Positions 8,265 to 8,266 of a DNA stretch of 8,266 nt are shown in pieces. Location: the NCBI GenBank assembly GCA_002322035.1, contig DCNF01000106.1, forward strand, positions 902 through 9,167, read 5' to 3'. This stretch comes from Geobacter sp. UBA1603 (GTDB taxonomy: Bacteria > Desulfobacterota > Desulfuromonadia > Geobacterales > Pseudopelobacteraceae). Positions within the stretch are counted from its first letter, which is position 1. Each line of letters begins with the position of its first letter. The translations under genes were made by a program, and so were the position numbers. Below the pieces are notes generated by a model. The model did not search any database. It was not told the origin of the DNA and saw only the letters and a list, made by a program, of their open reading frames with translations.

Positions 8265-8266
8265 AA

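Overview
The window is a compact bacterial chromosomal segment. It is moderately GC-rich by eye and densely packed, with encoded CCA on its tRNA, GTG starts on two genes and sigma-70-like promoters. It looks Gram-negative. The GlmU and Mfd sequence styles, the multidomain c-di-GMP response regulator and a small hypothetical protein resembling the MXAN_5187 C-terminal-domain family all point towards Desulfuromonadota (Geobacter/Pelobacter-like) or a related deltaproteobacterial lineage. That placement is inference from pattern memory, not a search.

Left half, minus strand, read from about 3841 down to 1: glmU (UDP-GlcNAc synthesis), then after 27 nt a REC-PAS-GGDEF-EAL cyclic-di-GMP response regulator, then after 1 nt the 5' end of uvrA (nucleotide excision repair), which runs off the left edge. 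The spacing argues for one transcript, probably driven by a good sigma-70-type promoter (TTGACG-17 bp-TAAAGT) just upstream of glmU.

Right half, plus strand, read from about 3930: a 192-residue protein of unknown function, then after 25 nt mfd (transcription-repair coupling factor, 1169 residues, complete), then an 86-nt gap and a tRNA-Asn(GTT) gene complete with CCA. A plus-strand promoter (TTTACT-16 bp-TATATT) lies back to back with the glmU promoter in the 184-bp divergent intergenic region.

Functionally, the two transcription units join a cell-envelope precursor enzyme, a second-messenger enzyme and two partners in transcription-coupled DNA repair: Mfd recruits UvrA to stalled RNA polymerase, and the two genes sit in divergent operons sharing one control region. 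The tRNA is probably separately transcribed. I see no mobile elements, CRISPR arrays or phage genes, and no clear evidence for a wholly new system. The items most worth follow-up are the uncharacterised gene next to mfd and the c-di-GMP regulator inserted between glmU and uvrA. Many long open frames antisense to glmU, mfd and the GGDEF-EAL gene are shadows and are not annotated.
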